This document shows positions 50,396-59,603 of a DNA stretch of 64,000 bases, one piece after another. This DNA is from Thermoplasmatota archaeon (GTDB lineage Archaea > Thermoplasmatota > Penumbrarchaeia > Penumbrarchaeales > Penumbrarchaeaceae): assembly GCA_025457865.1 (NCBI GenBank), contig JALOTP010000002.1, positions 1 through 64,000 on the forward strand, read 5' to 3'. The position numbers and the translations under genes were made by a program. A model generated the notes under the pieces. The model was not told where the DNA came from. It saw only the letters and a program-made list of their open reading frames with translations, and made no database searches. The number at the start of each line of letters is the position of its first letter. The first letter of the stretch is position 1.

Positions 50396-51691
50396 GTCCC
50401 CAAGGTTGTTCCCTGTCGGTCCAATATCGACCTTCCCACCGAACCTGTCAAAGAAGCTACCTGAGTCATTATCCTCGAGGTACCGAACGATGACATCTCG
50501 GTCCAGCCCACATTTCCTTACTATCGCACCACCTCCATCCCAGTTCCCATCCACACCGTCTGTGGTCAGGAAGGCCGCCGTTTCCCCATCTTCAAGGAGG
50601 GGAAGGACCGATAGGGCCATCTCCGAGCATCTGCCCCCCCTACCCTTCCCTTTGACCTTGACCGTAGTCTCCCCACCCATGACAAAGGCGTCGGAACCTT
50701 TTGGCCCTGTCATGGCCCTTGCTCTATCAAGGAGCGCCCTGGCAGTGGGTAAAGCCTCGCTCGTGAACCTGTCATCGGCCCTAACGACCGTGAGGCCCCT
50801 GACCTTCAGCTCATTGGAGAGGGCTTCAGAGGCTGTCCCATTGTTCGCCACCATGATGTTCCTCAGATACATGCTTCCGGTCCCAATGGGTCTTCCCATG
50901 TTCCGTCCAGCAATATCAAGGAGTTCATCGATCTCGGTCCTGTGGAGGACGTACTTGGTCAGGATGTTCCTCAGTTCATCCGATCCCACTTTCCAAGGGT
51001 ATGAGAGACCAGATCCGACGAACCGGGGGTCGTCGGTCATAACATCCGATATTGCGAGGGTCACCCATCCCCTGCCCCTGAAGCTATCCAATATCCCCCC
51101 GCCCTTTGTCAAGGAGAGCGCTCTTCTAATAATGTTCAGCTCACCGATAGCTGCTCCGGACAATAGTGCTCTCTTAATGGTCCTGCTCTTTAAGGATGGG
51201 TCGAGACCAGATACTGGAGAGAAGGTCAGCGAGGAAGCCCCACCAGACAGAAGGAATATCACCGTATCATCCTTCCCAAGGCCGGATATTAGGTCAATGA
51301 GAACGTTGATGTTCGAGGTCGTTTTTGGTCCTGGTAGAGGGTGTTCCCCCTGAAGGTAGTGGACACCTGGGACCTTCTTATCAGGTGGTACAGACAAAGA
51401 GGAGATGCAGAGAAGTGGTCCTGATACCTTAACACCTGAGGTCATAAGTGCTCTCAATGCGCCCTCCATCATGGACGGGGCCGCCTTACCAACAGCAATG
51501 ACGGCTATTCTCCCGATGGACGTATCCAGATATCCAGAGCTATCCCAAGAGGGAGCATCCATGCCTCTGAAGGCCAGACCTTCACCATCCTTGGATATGG
51601 TCTTGAAGACCATTTTTGCAGGGTCCGAATTCCGAAAGAGGACCTCAATTGTGGGCCGCAGGGATTCCTCATCCCAACTTTTAAGGTTCAT
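50357..51691 (-). CDS. gck: Glycerate 2-kinase (MOFRL family)
   Basis: 444 residues. It phosphorylates glycerate to 2-phosphoglycerate with ATP, linking glycerate to glycolysis in archaea. Motifs: the N-terminal GckA domain with RIAVIAVGKAAPSMMEGA, VHYLQGEHPLPG, FLLSGGASSL and the MOFRL domain VMGGETTVKVKGKGRGGRCSEMALSVLPLL, plus FLTTDGVDGNWDGGGA. It is divergent from the gene at 51755 with a 63-base promoter region and convergent with the GPN GTPase, whose 3' end it overlaps by 39 bases. Confidence 0.93.
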   Translation of the reverse strand: MNLKSWDEESLRPTIEVLFRNSDPAKMVFKTISKDGEGLAFRGMDAPSWDSSGYLDTSIGRIAVIAVGKAAPSMMEGALRALMTSGVKVSGPLLCISSLSVPPDKKVPGVHYLQGEHPLPGPKTTSNINVLIDLISGLGKDDTVIFLLSGGASSLTFSPVSGLDPSLKSRTIKRALLSGAAIGELNIIRRALSLTKGGGILDSFRGRGWVTLAISDVMTDDPRFVGSGLSYPWKVGSDELRNILTKYVLHRTEIDELLDIAGRNMGRPIGTGSMYLRNIMVANNGTASEALSNELKVRGLTVVRADDRFTSEALPTARALLDRARAMTGPKGSDAFVMGGETTVKVKGKGRGGRCSEMALSVLPLLEDGETAAFLTTDGVDGNWDGGGAIVRKCGLDRDVIVRYLEDNDSGSFFDRFGGKVDIGPTGNNLGDLFLFIRGGFTLW

Positions 51692-51754
51692 GAAGGGTTC
51701 CAGCTACCTAACGTTCAGGCAAAAAAATAAGGTTTTCGATGGAGCAGGGATGAG

Positions 51755-52717
51755 ATGAAGGACGAACTAAAGGCTATGGCCCTAAGGGCCATCATTGACC
51801 GTTTGACCTTTGAAAGGGGTCATATCCCGGGGCCATCAAAGAGAGAGAAGGCGGCCATAAGGGATGTATCCCCATGCTCAGAATATACCCGCTACACCAT
51901 GGAGGGTACCTTGAAGGACCCTTTCTCAGACCTTGCGGTCCTCCTCGACATCCCCGCCCTTGGAACGCTCTTCATCAACGGTCCCTTTCTCGAACCAAGG
52001 TGGTCTCCCGCTCTAGGCTACGGACTAGCGGTGATCGAGGACGATACAAGGATCCACCTATACCGCTCTGGCAAGTTCGTCATCAGGCGGGCCAGGGATA
52101 GGGACCATGTTGAGGCCTGTTACAGGCTCGTCTGCGACCTGGTCAGGCCGGCTTTGGTCCTCCCAGGCCCAGGGTTGCTGTTCTATGAGGCCGCGGCGCT
52201 GCAAAGGCACTTCAGCGAAGCTGGGTCCGAGGACCATCTGATAAATGCTGTCCTATGGCCCGATACAGGACATGGAACGGATGGGGAACTTAGGACGTTC
52301 ATGGAAGGGCCTGAGGGTGTCAGGAAGTCAGTTAGAGGCCTGGTCCTGCCTTTCATAAGGTCATTATTGTCATGTAGCGCTGATGGGAAAGGGATGGGTG
52401 TCCTTCCAATTGATGCTGCAAAGGACGAGGTCATATCTTCCATGAGGGCATCGATGAAGGGTCTGAAGGACGAGAGTAAGATGATGTCATCCTCAGCCAT
52501 TATCCATCTGTCGGCATTGAGGTCCCTTGACCTGATAGGAGAGGCCCATACTTACTTTTTAACGGATACGGACCTACAAAGGTCGACCTTGGAACTGTTA
52601 AACAGCATGGACAAAGGCCATGACCTCGGTGCAGTTCTCACCGACCATACGATAAGGTCCAACCCGGGGGCAAATACCCAGAACGTAGTGATGGCTGCGC
52701 TTGCCCTTATACCGTAA
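51755..52717 (+). CDS. Conserved hypothetical protein (archaeal, NurA-like possible)
   Basis: 320 residues. No assignable motif. The first half (VLLDIPALGTLFINGPFLEPRWSPALGYGLAVIEDDTRIHLYRSGKFVIRRARDRD) reads like an alpha/beta domain with a conserved Arg-rich loop; the second half is mainly helical with an Asp/Glu-rich end. There is no signal peptide, membrane segment or Cys cluster. The ATG lies 63 bases from the glycerate kinase start, with an AAAATAAGG box in the gap. Candidate families (nuclease or metal-dependent hydrolase) are only guesses. Confidence 0.6.
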   Translation: MKDELKAMALRAIIDRLTFERGHIPGPSKREKAAIRDVSPCSEYTRYTMEGTLKDPFSDLAVLLDIPALGTLFINGPFLEPRWSPALGYGLAVIEDDTRIHLYRSGKFVIRRARDRDHVEACYRLVCDLVRPALVLPGPGLLFYEAAALQRHFSEAGSEDHLINAVLWPDTGHGTDGELRTFMEGPEGVRKSVRGLVLPFIRSLLSCSADGKGMGVLPIDAAKDEVISSMRASMKGLKDESKMMSSSAIIHLSALRSLDLIGEAHTYFLTDTDLQRSTLELLNSMDKGHDLGAVLTDHTIRSNPGANTQNVVMAALALIP

Positions 52718-52845
52718 AGATGAGTTTTTCAAGCACATGTTCGTCTTTCGTTCCAAAACTTTAAAACCCTCTCTAATCTATAGACATACCACCCCCTTCA
52801 TGTCCGTAACTACGGAACGGACCCGTGGGTCATTGAGGACCTTCC

Positions 52846-53712
52846 ATGAGCTACAGCAGGATGGACCGGCTCGGAAAAGAGCTGGAAAGGGCCATCTCGG
52901 AAGAGGACTTCGAACTCGCATTGGAGTCCATAGAGGACATGATAGAGCTAGGACCGGATAATGCCCAGCTCTTCAATTCGAAGGGCGTCGTACTTGCCAA
53001 GATGAAACGTTACGATGAGGCGATAGAGGCCTTCGATACTGCATTAAGGCTCGACCAGGGGATATCTAGGGTCTGGTATTCCAAGGGCGTCGTCCTGATG
53101 GACAGCGGAGGCCTGAGGCAGGCCCTTGCATGTTTCTACAAAGCCCTTGACCTTGAACCGACCTACGAGAAGGCCAGGGAGCGGTTCATCCACTGTCTTG
53201 ACGAGATGGCCCTTAGGGCCCAGGTCCAGACCGAACCGACCATCGAAGGGCCCTATATGCCAGGTCCCGACGGGGAGAAGGTCATACCTCCGCCCAGCGA
53301 GGACCCGGACGAAGGCCCTGTCCATGAACCCCCGTCCATATCTAGCAGAAGGTCGGAGGAGAGGGCGGCCGAAGTAGAATCTCCCAGGGCCAGGAAACGG
53401 CGTGGCACCTACCTCGATGAGGAGATGTTCGGTAAAGAGGAAGGCGTTGAAGAGGACTGGGACGATGAGGGCGGCGATAATGGGGAGAGAAAGGAAGACA
53501 ATTACGGTACCGAAGCAGAAGAGGATGAAGGAAAGAAGGGTCACGATGAGGATGCCGACTGGGATGCGGAGGGGGATTTCGAGGATTGGGGGGACCAGAG
53601 GGAGGCCTCTTTCATAAGATGTAGGTGCGGGGCCGATATCAAGGTGGAGACGGATGAAAGGCCCTACAAGTTCGAATGTAAGGGCTGTGGTAGGACAGGC
53701 AATCTGAAGTGA
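52846..53712 (+). CDS. TPR protein with acidic linker and C-terminal zinc ribbon
   Basis: 288 residues. Three TPR motifs in the first 115 residues (NSKGVVLAKMKRYDEAIEAFDTALRLD, WYSKGVVLMDSGGLRQALACFYKALDLEP). The middle 120 residues are low-complexity and very acidic. The C-terminal 35 residues are a rubredoxin/zinc-ribbon-like CRCGADIK ... CKGCGRTG. A TTTAAAAC promoter tract lies about 65 bases upstream. It is convergent with the FtsZ-like gene, 2 bases apart. Likely a scaffold; partners unknown. Confidence 0.75.
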   Translation: MSYSRMDRLGKELERAISEEDFELALESIEDMIELGPDNAQLFNSKGVVLAKMKRYDEAIEAFDTALRLDQGISRVWYSKGVVLMDSGGLRQALACFYKALDLEPTYEKARERFIHCLDEMALRAQVQTEPTIEGPYMPGPDGEKVIPPPSEDPDEGPVHEPPSISSRRSEERAAEVESPRARKRRGTYLDEEMFGKEEGVEEDWDDEGGDNGERKEDNYGTEAEEDEGKKGHDEDADWDAEGDFEDWGDQREASFIRCRCGADIKVETDERPYKFECKGCGRTGNLK

Positions 53713-53714
53713 GA

Positions 53715-54704
53715 TCAGACCCCTCGGGAATACCAGTGCGTCAACAGCTCCATGGGGGTCGTGGCAAGGACCAGGAACACCTCCATCTCCTGTTCGGGGT
53801 CAGGGACCACCGTCACACCCCAGATGATCCTCGCATCGTTCCTGATCCGTTTCTTAAGGACCTCGGCCGCGACCAGGGAATCCTCCACGCTGAGACTGTC
53901 ATTGCCGATGATGCTGACTAGGGCCTTCCTGACGCTTGTCAGGTCCACATCACAGAGGGGGTTCTCGAGCGCATCCATGGCGGATGTCGCGGCGGGGTTC
54001 CCCCCAGGACGCTCGCTTCCGTAGGTCATCACAAGCACGGTCCCGCCCTTGGAAGTTACCAGAAGGTCAGCTTGGTCGAGGTTGACGAGACCGGGCCTGA
54101 AGGAGAAATGGGCAAGGTGCCTCACAAGGTTGGCCAGTTCGACATAGACCCCGCCACCGGACACCAGCGGGCTCAGTCCGACGACACCGTTGAAATGGAC
54201 GTTGAACCTCAGATAGTCCTTGTTGAGCTCATCCAGCGAGTCGAACCTGAGGGGCACATCATCCCTGTGGAGAAGACATAGTGAGAGGGCTTGTTTCGCC
54301 ATCGCCCGCTCGGAAAGGGTGAAGGCAAGTACATGGGACTCCCTGGAAAAGACATCGCATAGAAAGAGGACGAGGTCCCCGGTCGTCACAGGTTCCTCCA
54401 GATGTTCCAAGAGCTCGGCATCACTGTTGGAGAGCATCATGGGGTTAATGGCCTGTTTCGGTCTGACCTCCAATGGATGGAGCGAGCGCTGCAGAGGGCC
54501 TATTCCTTCAGGTCGGACCTCCGTTCCAGCTTCGGCAGGAGGAACCACTTCCATGTCGTTCTCTATCAGGGTATAACGGTCTGAGCCGCTGGTCCTGAAG
54601 CGGATACGGTACCCCAGACCGTCAATGAGACCTATGGTCCTCCTGACCATCATGTCCGACCTTTCATCGAAGGATAACAGGAACAGCTGCCTCAAATCGT
54701 CCAC
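53715..54704 (-). CDS. Divergent FtsZ/CetZ-superfamily protein without the tubulin signature
   Basis: 329 residues from a GTG directly after the polB stop (TAGGTG), so it is co-translated with polB. The C-terminal half fits the FtsZ C-terminal domain: SFRPGLVNLDQADLLV (the T7 loop NLDxAD at 208-213 is kept), the beta-strand GTVLVMTYG, then SVRKALVSIIGNDSLSVEDSLVAAEVLKKR and ARIIWGVTVVPD. In contrast the GGGTGxG signature for GTP binding is absent; residues 110-180 only weakly resemble the FtsZ nucleotide domain, and residues 50-90 form a Pro-rich linker. It may be a pseudo-FtsZ that regulates a true FtsZ, or a stand-alone cytoskeletal relic. Function is not established. Confidence 0.7.
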   Translation of the reverse strand: MDDLRQLFLLSFDERSDMMVRRTIGLIDGLGYRIRFRTSGSDRYTLIENDMEVVPPAEAGTEVRPEGIGPLQRSLHPLEVRPKQAINPMMLSNSDAELLEHLEEPVTTGDLVLFLCDVFSRESHVLAFTLSERAMAKQALSLCLLHRDDVPLRFDSLDELNKDYLRFNVHFNGVVGLSPLVSGGGVYVELANLVRHLAHFSFRPGLVNLDQADLLVTSKGGTVLVMTYGSERPGGNPAATSAMDALENPLCDVDLTSVRKALVSIIGNDSLSVEDSLVAAEVLKKRIRNDARIIWGVTVVPDPEQEMEVFLVLATTPMELLTHWYSRGV

Positions 54705-57233
54705 CTACATCCACTGGTCGAGCGTCGTCCTCTTGACCCCTTCTTTTTCCTTGGCTGGGTCGATGGCGGCCGTTGGAGGAGCAAGCGTTCCCTCATCGGC
54801 CTCCTCGATAACTGATAGCTCGTCAGGTCCCTGCTCTTCCAGATCTTCCGCCCCATCCGGGCTGAAATCGGATAGGAGCGTCGATTGGGACGAGCCGGTC
54901 AGAAGCTCCTTCTCGTCAACACCGAAGACCTCGGTGGCCCTTGCAAGGGTCGAAGCAAGCCTGGCGGCATAATAGTTGTGGTCAGGTTTCGAAAGGAAGG
55001 GCCTCCCGTCCAAAAAAGGTTCGACCTCCTGCGGTTTCTTCTTTGAATCGGTCACGATCCATGACACCTTCATGCCCGGGACGAGCTCTATCCCGTAGCT
55101 CTTCATCTTTTCGAGGGCCTGGACATTGGCTAGTGCCTTAGGGTTCTTGTAGGCCTGGGCGATCCTATCGCTCTCGACCTCCTGGACGGACCTTGAGATG
55201 ACCAGCTTCTGCGTGTCGACCAGACCGCTCCTCAACTCCTTCACCTTCCGTTTGGCCAGCTCAACGGCCTCTACCTTCCGGTCCTCAAGGAGGAGCTCGA
55301 AGAGCTCGGAAAGGGCCTCGCTCTGGAGGTCGAAAGAGTCCGATCTCCTCATCTCGTAACCCCTCACCACCATGTCCTCGAATGGCCAGACGAGCTTCCC
55401 GACGTACCGCTTCTTCTTGCCATGGGAGAAGAAGGACGAGAAGACCTTCTCGAACTCAAGGACCCTGACCTCGCTCGAGAACCTGGACGAAAGGTCCTTT
55501 CCGAACCTCACCGTCCCATCGAGCTCCTGGTACGGGGAGAGGAGAAAGACCGAATCGGTATCGGAATAGATGACATTCGACCCTTCCTTCTGGAGGACCG
55601 AGATTAGCTCCAAAATGCTCTTCCTTGCGAATGCGGTTATGGATGCACCTATGGACCTGTCCGTGAACCTGTAGAAATAGGAGGCGAACACACCGTAGAA
55701 GGAGTTCATAAGGACCTTTAAGGCCTCCTGCAATCCGTTGTAGTAATCCCGCTCTTCTGACCCTTGCGCCGATCTCATGTTCCTCTTCGCTATCATCCTG
55801 TCATCGAGCAGGCCCTGCAGGAGGTCCGGAACGAGTCCTTTCCTAACGGACAACTTGAGGAAATTGACACCCTCTATGGGGGATGGGTTCGCCCCCTCAT
55901 TCTCGGCCGTCAGGGTCGTGAAGCAGATGTTGTTCTCTATCATCAGTGAGGGGTACATGGACCTGAAATCCAGGACGACCACCCACTTGTAGAGCCCCGG
56001 TTCAAGGGAGTGGACATAGGCGCCCTCTATCTTGTCGGATTTCGCCTCGTGACGCGTAAGGGGTATACCAATATCGCGTCTGTCGGCCGCCCTGATGAGC
56101 AGTGAATCGATCATCACCGATGTGGTGCCCGAGACAATATCCAGTAGCGGGAGCTTTGCAACGTATGACAGGTCCATGCCCTTCTTGAGGGCCATGGTCC
56201 TGTCGAGGACCCTCAGGGCCAGAAGCGAATCCCTTTCGCAGTAGCGTATGACATCATCCCTCCTCGAGGCCCATTCCTCCTCTATCCGTGAGGTATCTAT
56301 GTCATCCTTCCCCTCGTTGAAGAGGAGCCTTGAGACCGCCTCGAGCGTCTCCTTCTTGGGACGGAAAGCCTTCTTGGCCTCCCACCAGGCATCGACCACG
56401 ACCCTGCCCCTGGCTCGCCATGAACGGAATCCGGCGCTCTCTATGAGGGACCTGTCCCTTCCAAAGGTGAGGCCTTCGATAGAAAGGGCCTTGCATCTCC
56501 TAAGGAGCTGCGGGATATCGTAACCATCGATGTTGTAACCGGTGATGATGTCCGGGTCCTCTTTCGCAATGACCTCCTCCAAACCCTGGATGATGGCGTC
56601 CTCGCGCTCGAACTGCTCCTGTGCTCCCTGAGGAGGGAGGACGTGTCCGCTCCGAACGTCCACCTTTCCATCCATTTGGAGCCATCCAACGGTGTAGCCG
56701 ACCATGTACAGCTCACCGGTCCTGATGGAGTTCTCTATGTCGAATGAGAGGACTTTGAGATTGCATTTGAAAGGACCTATGGCCTTCAATGAGGAGGAGA
56801 GGACCGTCATTTCAGTGGTATGGTCCCCGTCATCAACGGGTTCACATTCGACCTCAAGGTAGCTTCCCAGGTCAAGGTCGTAGAAGAACCGATTGATGAA
56901 AGGAATGTCTGCCGCCAGTATGGTATAGCCACGGTCCTGCCATCTCTTCCTATAATTGGGAACCTCGTAGGGGAATTGTATCTGTACCCTCAGGCATCGT
57001 CTCATTTCGCCCTTGAACCAGAGCATCCGGTCCTTGAGCTGCATGACCTTCGTGTCCTTGGAAAGGGCCTCCATCACCTCATCTCGGGGTTCAACGATAT
57101 GGAAATAGGGATAGAACCCTCTGTTCAGGACCGTTACTGAGCGGCCGTCATCGGTTCGGCCGTAGAGCTCTATGACCACCCCCTGGTCCTCTTTCCTGTA
57201 ATGGCCACTGATGACCAGCATCCTTAGTTTCAA
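54705..57233 (-). CDS. polB: Family B DNA polymerase
   Basis: 842 residues. Exonuclease motifs: Exo I SFDIEN (164-167), Exo II TGYNIDGYD (231-239), Exo III YCERD (331-335). Polymerase motifs: A LDFRSMYPSL (421-430), B MNSFYG near 509-514 with the preceding Lys, C YSDTDSV (556-562), and KKRYVG. The uracil-reading N-terminal domain is present. The C-terminal KRTTLDQWM resembles a PCNA-interacting peptide, reached through an acidic linker of about 60 residues. It is the replicative or repair polymerase and would act with RFC and PCNA. The FtsZ-like gene follows at its stop. Confidence 0.96.
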   Translation of the reverse strand: MKLRMLVISGHYRKEDQGVVIELYGRTDDGRSVTVLNRGFYPYFHIVEPRDEVMEALSKDTKVMQLKDRMLWFKGEMRRCLRVQIQFPYEVPNYRKRWQDRGYTILAADIPFINRFFYDLDLGSYLEVECEPVDDGDHTTEMTVLSSSLKAIGPFKCNLKVLSFDIENSIRTGELYMVGYTVGWLQMDGKVDVRSGHVLPPQGAQEQFEREDAIIQGLEEVIAKEDPDIITGYNIDGYDIPQLLRRCKALSIEGLTFGRDRSLIESAGFRSWRARGRVVVDAWWEAKKAFRPKKETLEAVSRLLFNEGKDDIDTSRIEEEWASRRDDVIRYCERDSLLALRVLDRTMALKKGMDLSYVAKLPLLDIVSGTTSVMIDSLLIRAADRRDIGIPLTRHEAKSDKIEGAYVHSLEPGLYKWVVVLDFRSMYPSLMIENNICFTTLTAENEGANPSPIEGVNFLKLSVRKGLVPDLLQGLLDDRMIAKRNMRSAQGSEERDYYNGLQEALKVLMNSFYGVFASYFYRFTDRSIGASITAFARKSILELISVLQKEGSNVIYSDTDSVFLLSPYQELDGTVRFGKDLSSRFSSEVRVLEFEKVFSSFFSHGKKKRYVGKLVWPFEDMVVRGYEMRRSDSFDLQSEALSELFELLLEDRKVEAVELAKRKVKELRSGLVDTQKLVISRSVQEVESDRIAQAYKNPKALANVQALEKMKSYGIELVPGMKVSWIVTDSKKKPQEVEPFLDGRPFLSKPDHNYYAARLASTLARATEVFGVDEKELLTGSSQSTLLSDFSPDGAEDLEEQGPDELSVIEEADEGTLAPPTAAIDPAKEKEGVKRTTLDQWM

Positions 57234-57263
57234 CTGGTTCCCCCTTTGAACGGAACGCCTGGT

Positions 57264-58457
57264 TCAGGCGTTTGCATGGACCTTGATCACATCTCCGTCC
57301 TTCAGCTCATGGTCCGAACCCACGGTCCTGCGTGTCCTGCAGTCTATGCCTTTTATGAAATGGGTTCCAAGGTCGGTATGGACCTTGTAGGCTAGGTCCC
57401 GGGCATTGGACCCTCTCTTCATGAGGTGGGCATCGGGGAGAACCCTGCCGTCCTTGTCCGTGAACTTATGCTCGTCCTCGACGGGATAGACGACTATCAG
57501 GTCTAGGAGGTCGTAGGCTGCGCTCTCAAGGACCTTCTGGACATTCGTGGAACCGAACCTGTCAAGTACGTCCTGGATCCTCTGGAGGGCTTTTCTCTGG
57601 GCGTCATTAAGCTTGGAAGCGTTCGTGATCTCGAACCGGCCTTCACCGGGCATGTAGCTGATAAGCCCTGCCTTGTCCGCCTTTCTAAGTGCCATCTCCG
57701 CCTCGGAGCATGTGGGTATGACATGAGCATCCTTGACATGCGCTGTCAGGTCCTTGATCTGTCCATCGTCGGCCTTGTCGGCCTTGTTCGCAGCGATGAT
57801 CATAGGTTTTGAGGCCTTCCTCAGCTCAATGGAAAGGGAGAAGAGGTCCTCATCCGTCCACCTGGTCGGTTTGTCCGGCCTGTCAATATGAGAAATGGCC
57901 ATGGTTATATGATGGATGTTGATGCCCAGGCCCGTGAGCTTCTCGGCAAGGAGCTTGTCTATTGCCATATGGGTCGATTCGGAGCTCTTTGCAAGTCTTG
58001 TCCAATCCTTGGAGATGATGCCCTTGAACCACTGGTCGACCTCATTGACCAGAAAGGCCGTGTCGGACCTTGGGTCGTGGGAACCTTTGTCCACCGGGTT
58101 CCCCTCAACATCTGTCGAACCTGAAACATCGATCACATGGACCAGGGCCGAAGCCTGTCTGAGATCATCAAGGAACTGGTTGCCCAGCCCTTTTCCCTTA
58201 TGGGCATCTGGAACAAGGCCCGCGACATCGAGTAGCTCCACGGGTACGAACCTTGTGCTTCCTCGGATGAAGGAGTTCTTAGGGTTGCTAGTAACGCCAA
58301 GGGCAGGTCCCGGGTCAGCTGCCCTAAGATATGCCATCCCCCTATTGGCCTTGATCGTGGTGAAGGGGTAGTTGGCTATCTCGGCACCGGAGAGGCTGCA
58401 GGCCTCGAAGAAGGTCGATTTCCCTACATTTGGTTTGCCTACGATGCCTATTTCCAA
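57264..58457 (-). CDS. ychF: YchF-family GTP/ATP-binding protein (OLA1-like, archaeal)
   Basis: 397 residues from a TTG at 58457, chosen because the family starts at LEIGIVGKPNVGKS and GGGGGTAC lies seven bases upstream; a longer reading would overlap the upstream gene. G1 GKPNVGKST, switch region YPFTTIKANRG, G3 LLDVAGLVPDAHKGKGLGNQ, G4 NKADKADD, G5 TCSEAE. The C-terminus has the TGS domain (HTDLGTHFIKGIDCR). YchF proteins bind ribosomes and hydrolyse ATP in stress response. It lies 38 bases after the EF-Tu-domain gene. Confidence 0.92.
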   Translation of the reverse strand: MEIGIVGKPNVGKSTFFEACSLSGAEIANYPFTTIKANRGMAYLRAADPGPALGVTSNPKNSFIRGSTRFVPVELLDVAGLVPDAHKGKGLGNQFLDDLRQASALVHVIDVSGSTDVEGNPVDKGSHDPRSDTAFLVNEVDQWFKGIISKDWTRLAKSSESTHMAIDKLLAEKLTGLGINIHHITMAISHIDRPDKPTRWTDEDLFSLSIELRKASKPMIIAANKADKADDGQIKDLTAHVKDAHVIPTCSEAEMALRKADKAGLISYMPGEGRFEITNASKLNDAQRKALQRIQDVLDRFGSTNVQKVLESAAYDLLDLIVVYPVEDEHKFTDKDGRVLPDAHLMKRGSNARDLAYKVHTDLGTHFIKGIDCRTRRTVGSDHELKDGDVIKVHANA

Positions 58458-58495
58458 GAAGTACCCCCAGTTAGGGGGTGGATTGGGTCGAGCAT

Positions 58496-59455
58496 CTAAA
58501 AACTTTCCCCCGAGGCGATCACCCTGAAGCTCCTGCTGTCGAGGAAGCATATGGAGAACCTCTCACCTTTGGAGTAACAGATGGGAGACTCTGTGGTGAT
58601 GGTCGTTTTGAAGGCCGCGCTTTCAGGACCTGGACCTGTCCTCTCGGTAGGTCCGATCGTCATGGGAACGAACTGGAGGCCTGAGGTCATATGGAGCTTT
58701 GCACCCTCAAGGACCGGTTCTTTCCAGAACCTGGAGGTCCTAATGACCATATCGATGTTGCTGCCTTGAAGGACGCCCGGGTCGTTCGAATGTAGACAGC
58801 TGCCCCTCGGAACGTCCTCTGGTTCAACACCTTTGAGTGCGAGTCCAACCCTTGTTCCCACTGGAGCTGAATCGAAGTCCCTGTCCTGGACCTGGATCGA
58901 CCTGACCTGGGTCGAACCGGTACCGGGGGCTATCGATAGTTCCTGGTGTTTTTTAACGGACCCTGAAGTGACGAAACCAAGGGCTACACAGCCAACCCCC
59001 TTAACATTGAATGCTTGGTCCACAACGACCCGGGTCGTTCCTTCAACATATTTTGGTCCGATACCGGTCAGCTCCTCTCTGAAAACAGCGGGGTTCGGGT
59101 CGAACTCCCTATAGCCCTCAACGACCGTTCCCTTGAGCATCGTCGACAATCTATGCCTGTCAAGCAGGGGGTCGATATTGATGGATCCGCACTTTTTTCC
59201 AAGCAGGTCCAGAGCTATGACCGTTTCACCGAGCTCCCTGTCGAGCTTCTCTACCTTAAGATATACCCTATCAGTGAGATAGAGGGAGAACGGAAGTGAC
59301 CAGATCTTGTCCGGGTACTTGGAGGGATAGATGATATTGATGACCCGATCGTCCCTTTTGATCGCCGAGACCCCAAAAGATGTATCGGAGGTCTCCTTGC
59401 CAATGGACCTGGCCCATTCCAAGGGACCAAGGAGGCAGACGGTTGTGCTATCCAT
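58496..59455 (-). CDS. EF-Tu/SelB-like domain-II protein with a degenerate GTPase domain
   Basis: 319 residues from the ATG at 59455; a TTTTTTTAAAT box about 25 bases upstream supports it, and GGGGGG directly before the ATG is a good ribosome binding site. Residues 130-230 match EF-Tu/SelB domain II: VDQAFNVKGVGCVALGFVTSG, QVRSIQVQDRDF, VGTRVGLALKGVEPEDVPRGSCL. The N-terminal 120 residues (CLLGPLEWARSIGKET, YPSKYPDKIWSL) keep the length of a G domain but lack the GKS loop and the DxPGH motif. It may be a non-GTPase translation-factor-like protein. The YchF gene lies next in the same operon. Confidence 0.75.
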   Translation of the reverse strand: MDSTTVCLLGPLEWARSIGKETSDTSFGVSAIKRDDRVINIIYPSKYPDKIWSLPFSLYLTDRVYLKVEKLDRELGETVIALDLLGKKCGSINIDPLLDRHRLSTMLKGTVVEGYREFDPNPAVFREELTGIGPKYVEGTTRVVVDQAFNVKGVGCVALGFVTSGSVKKHQELSIAPGTGSTQVRSIQVQDRDFDSAPVGTRVGLALKGVEPEDVPRGSCLHSNDPGVLQGSNIDMVIRTSRFWKEPVLEGAKLHMTSGLQFVPMTIGPTERTGPGPESAAFKTTITTESPICYSKGERFSICFLDSRSFRVIASGESF

Positions 59456-59603
59456 ATGCCCCCCGAATACCATCCATTTAAAAAAACTTCCCTAGGACAA
59501 GTTTTTCCATCTCTGGGTCCAGACCGTAACATAGAATAAATACCGTCACGAACATGCATAGGTCAAGGATAGGAACGACCATATTTTGGGAGATGGACGA
59601 TAA

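Noticed and set aside
50367..51353. 328-codon plus-strand frame opposite the glycerate kinase gene
   Set aside because: Ser/Pro-rich shadow of a gene with clear MOFRL motifs.
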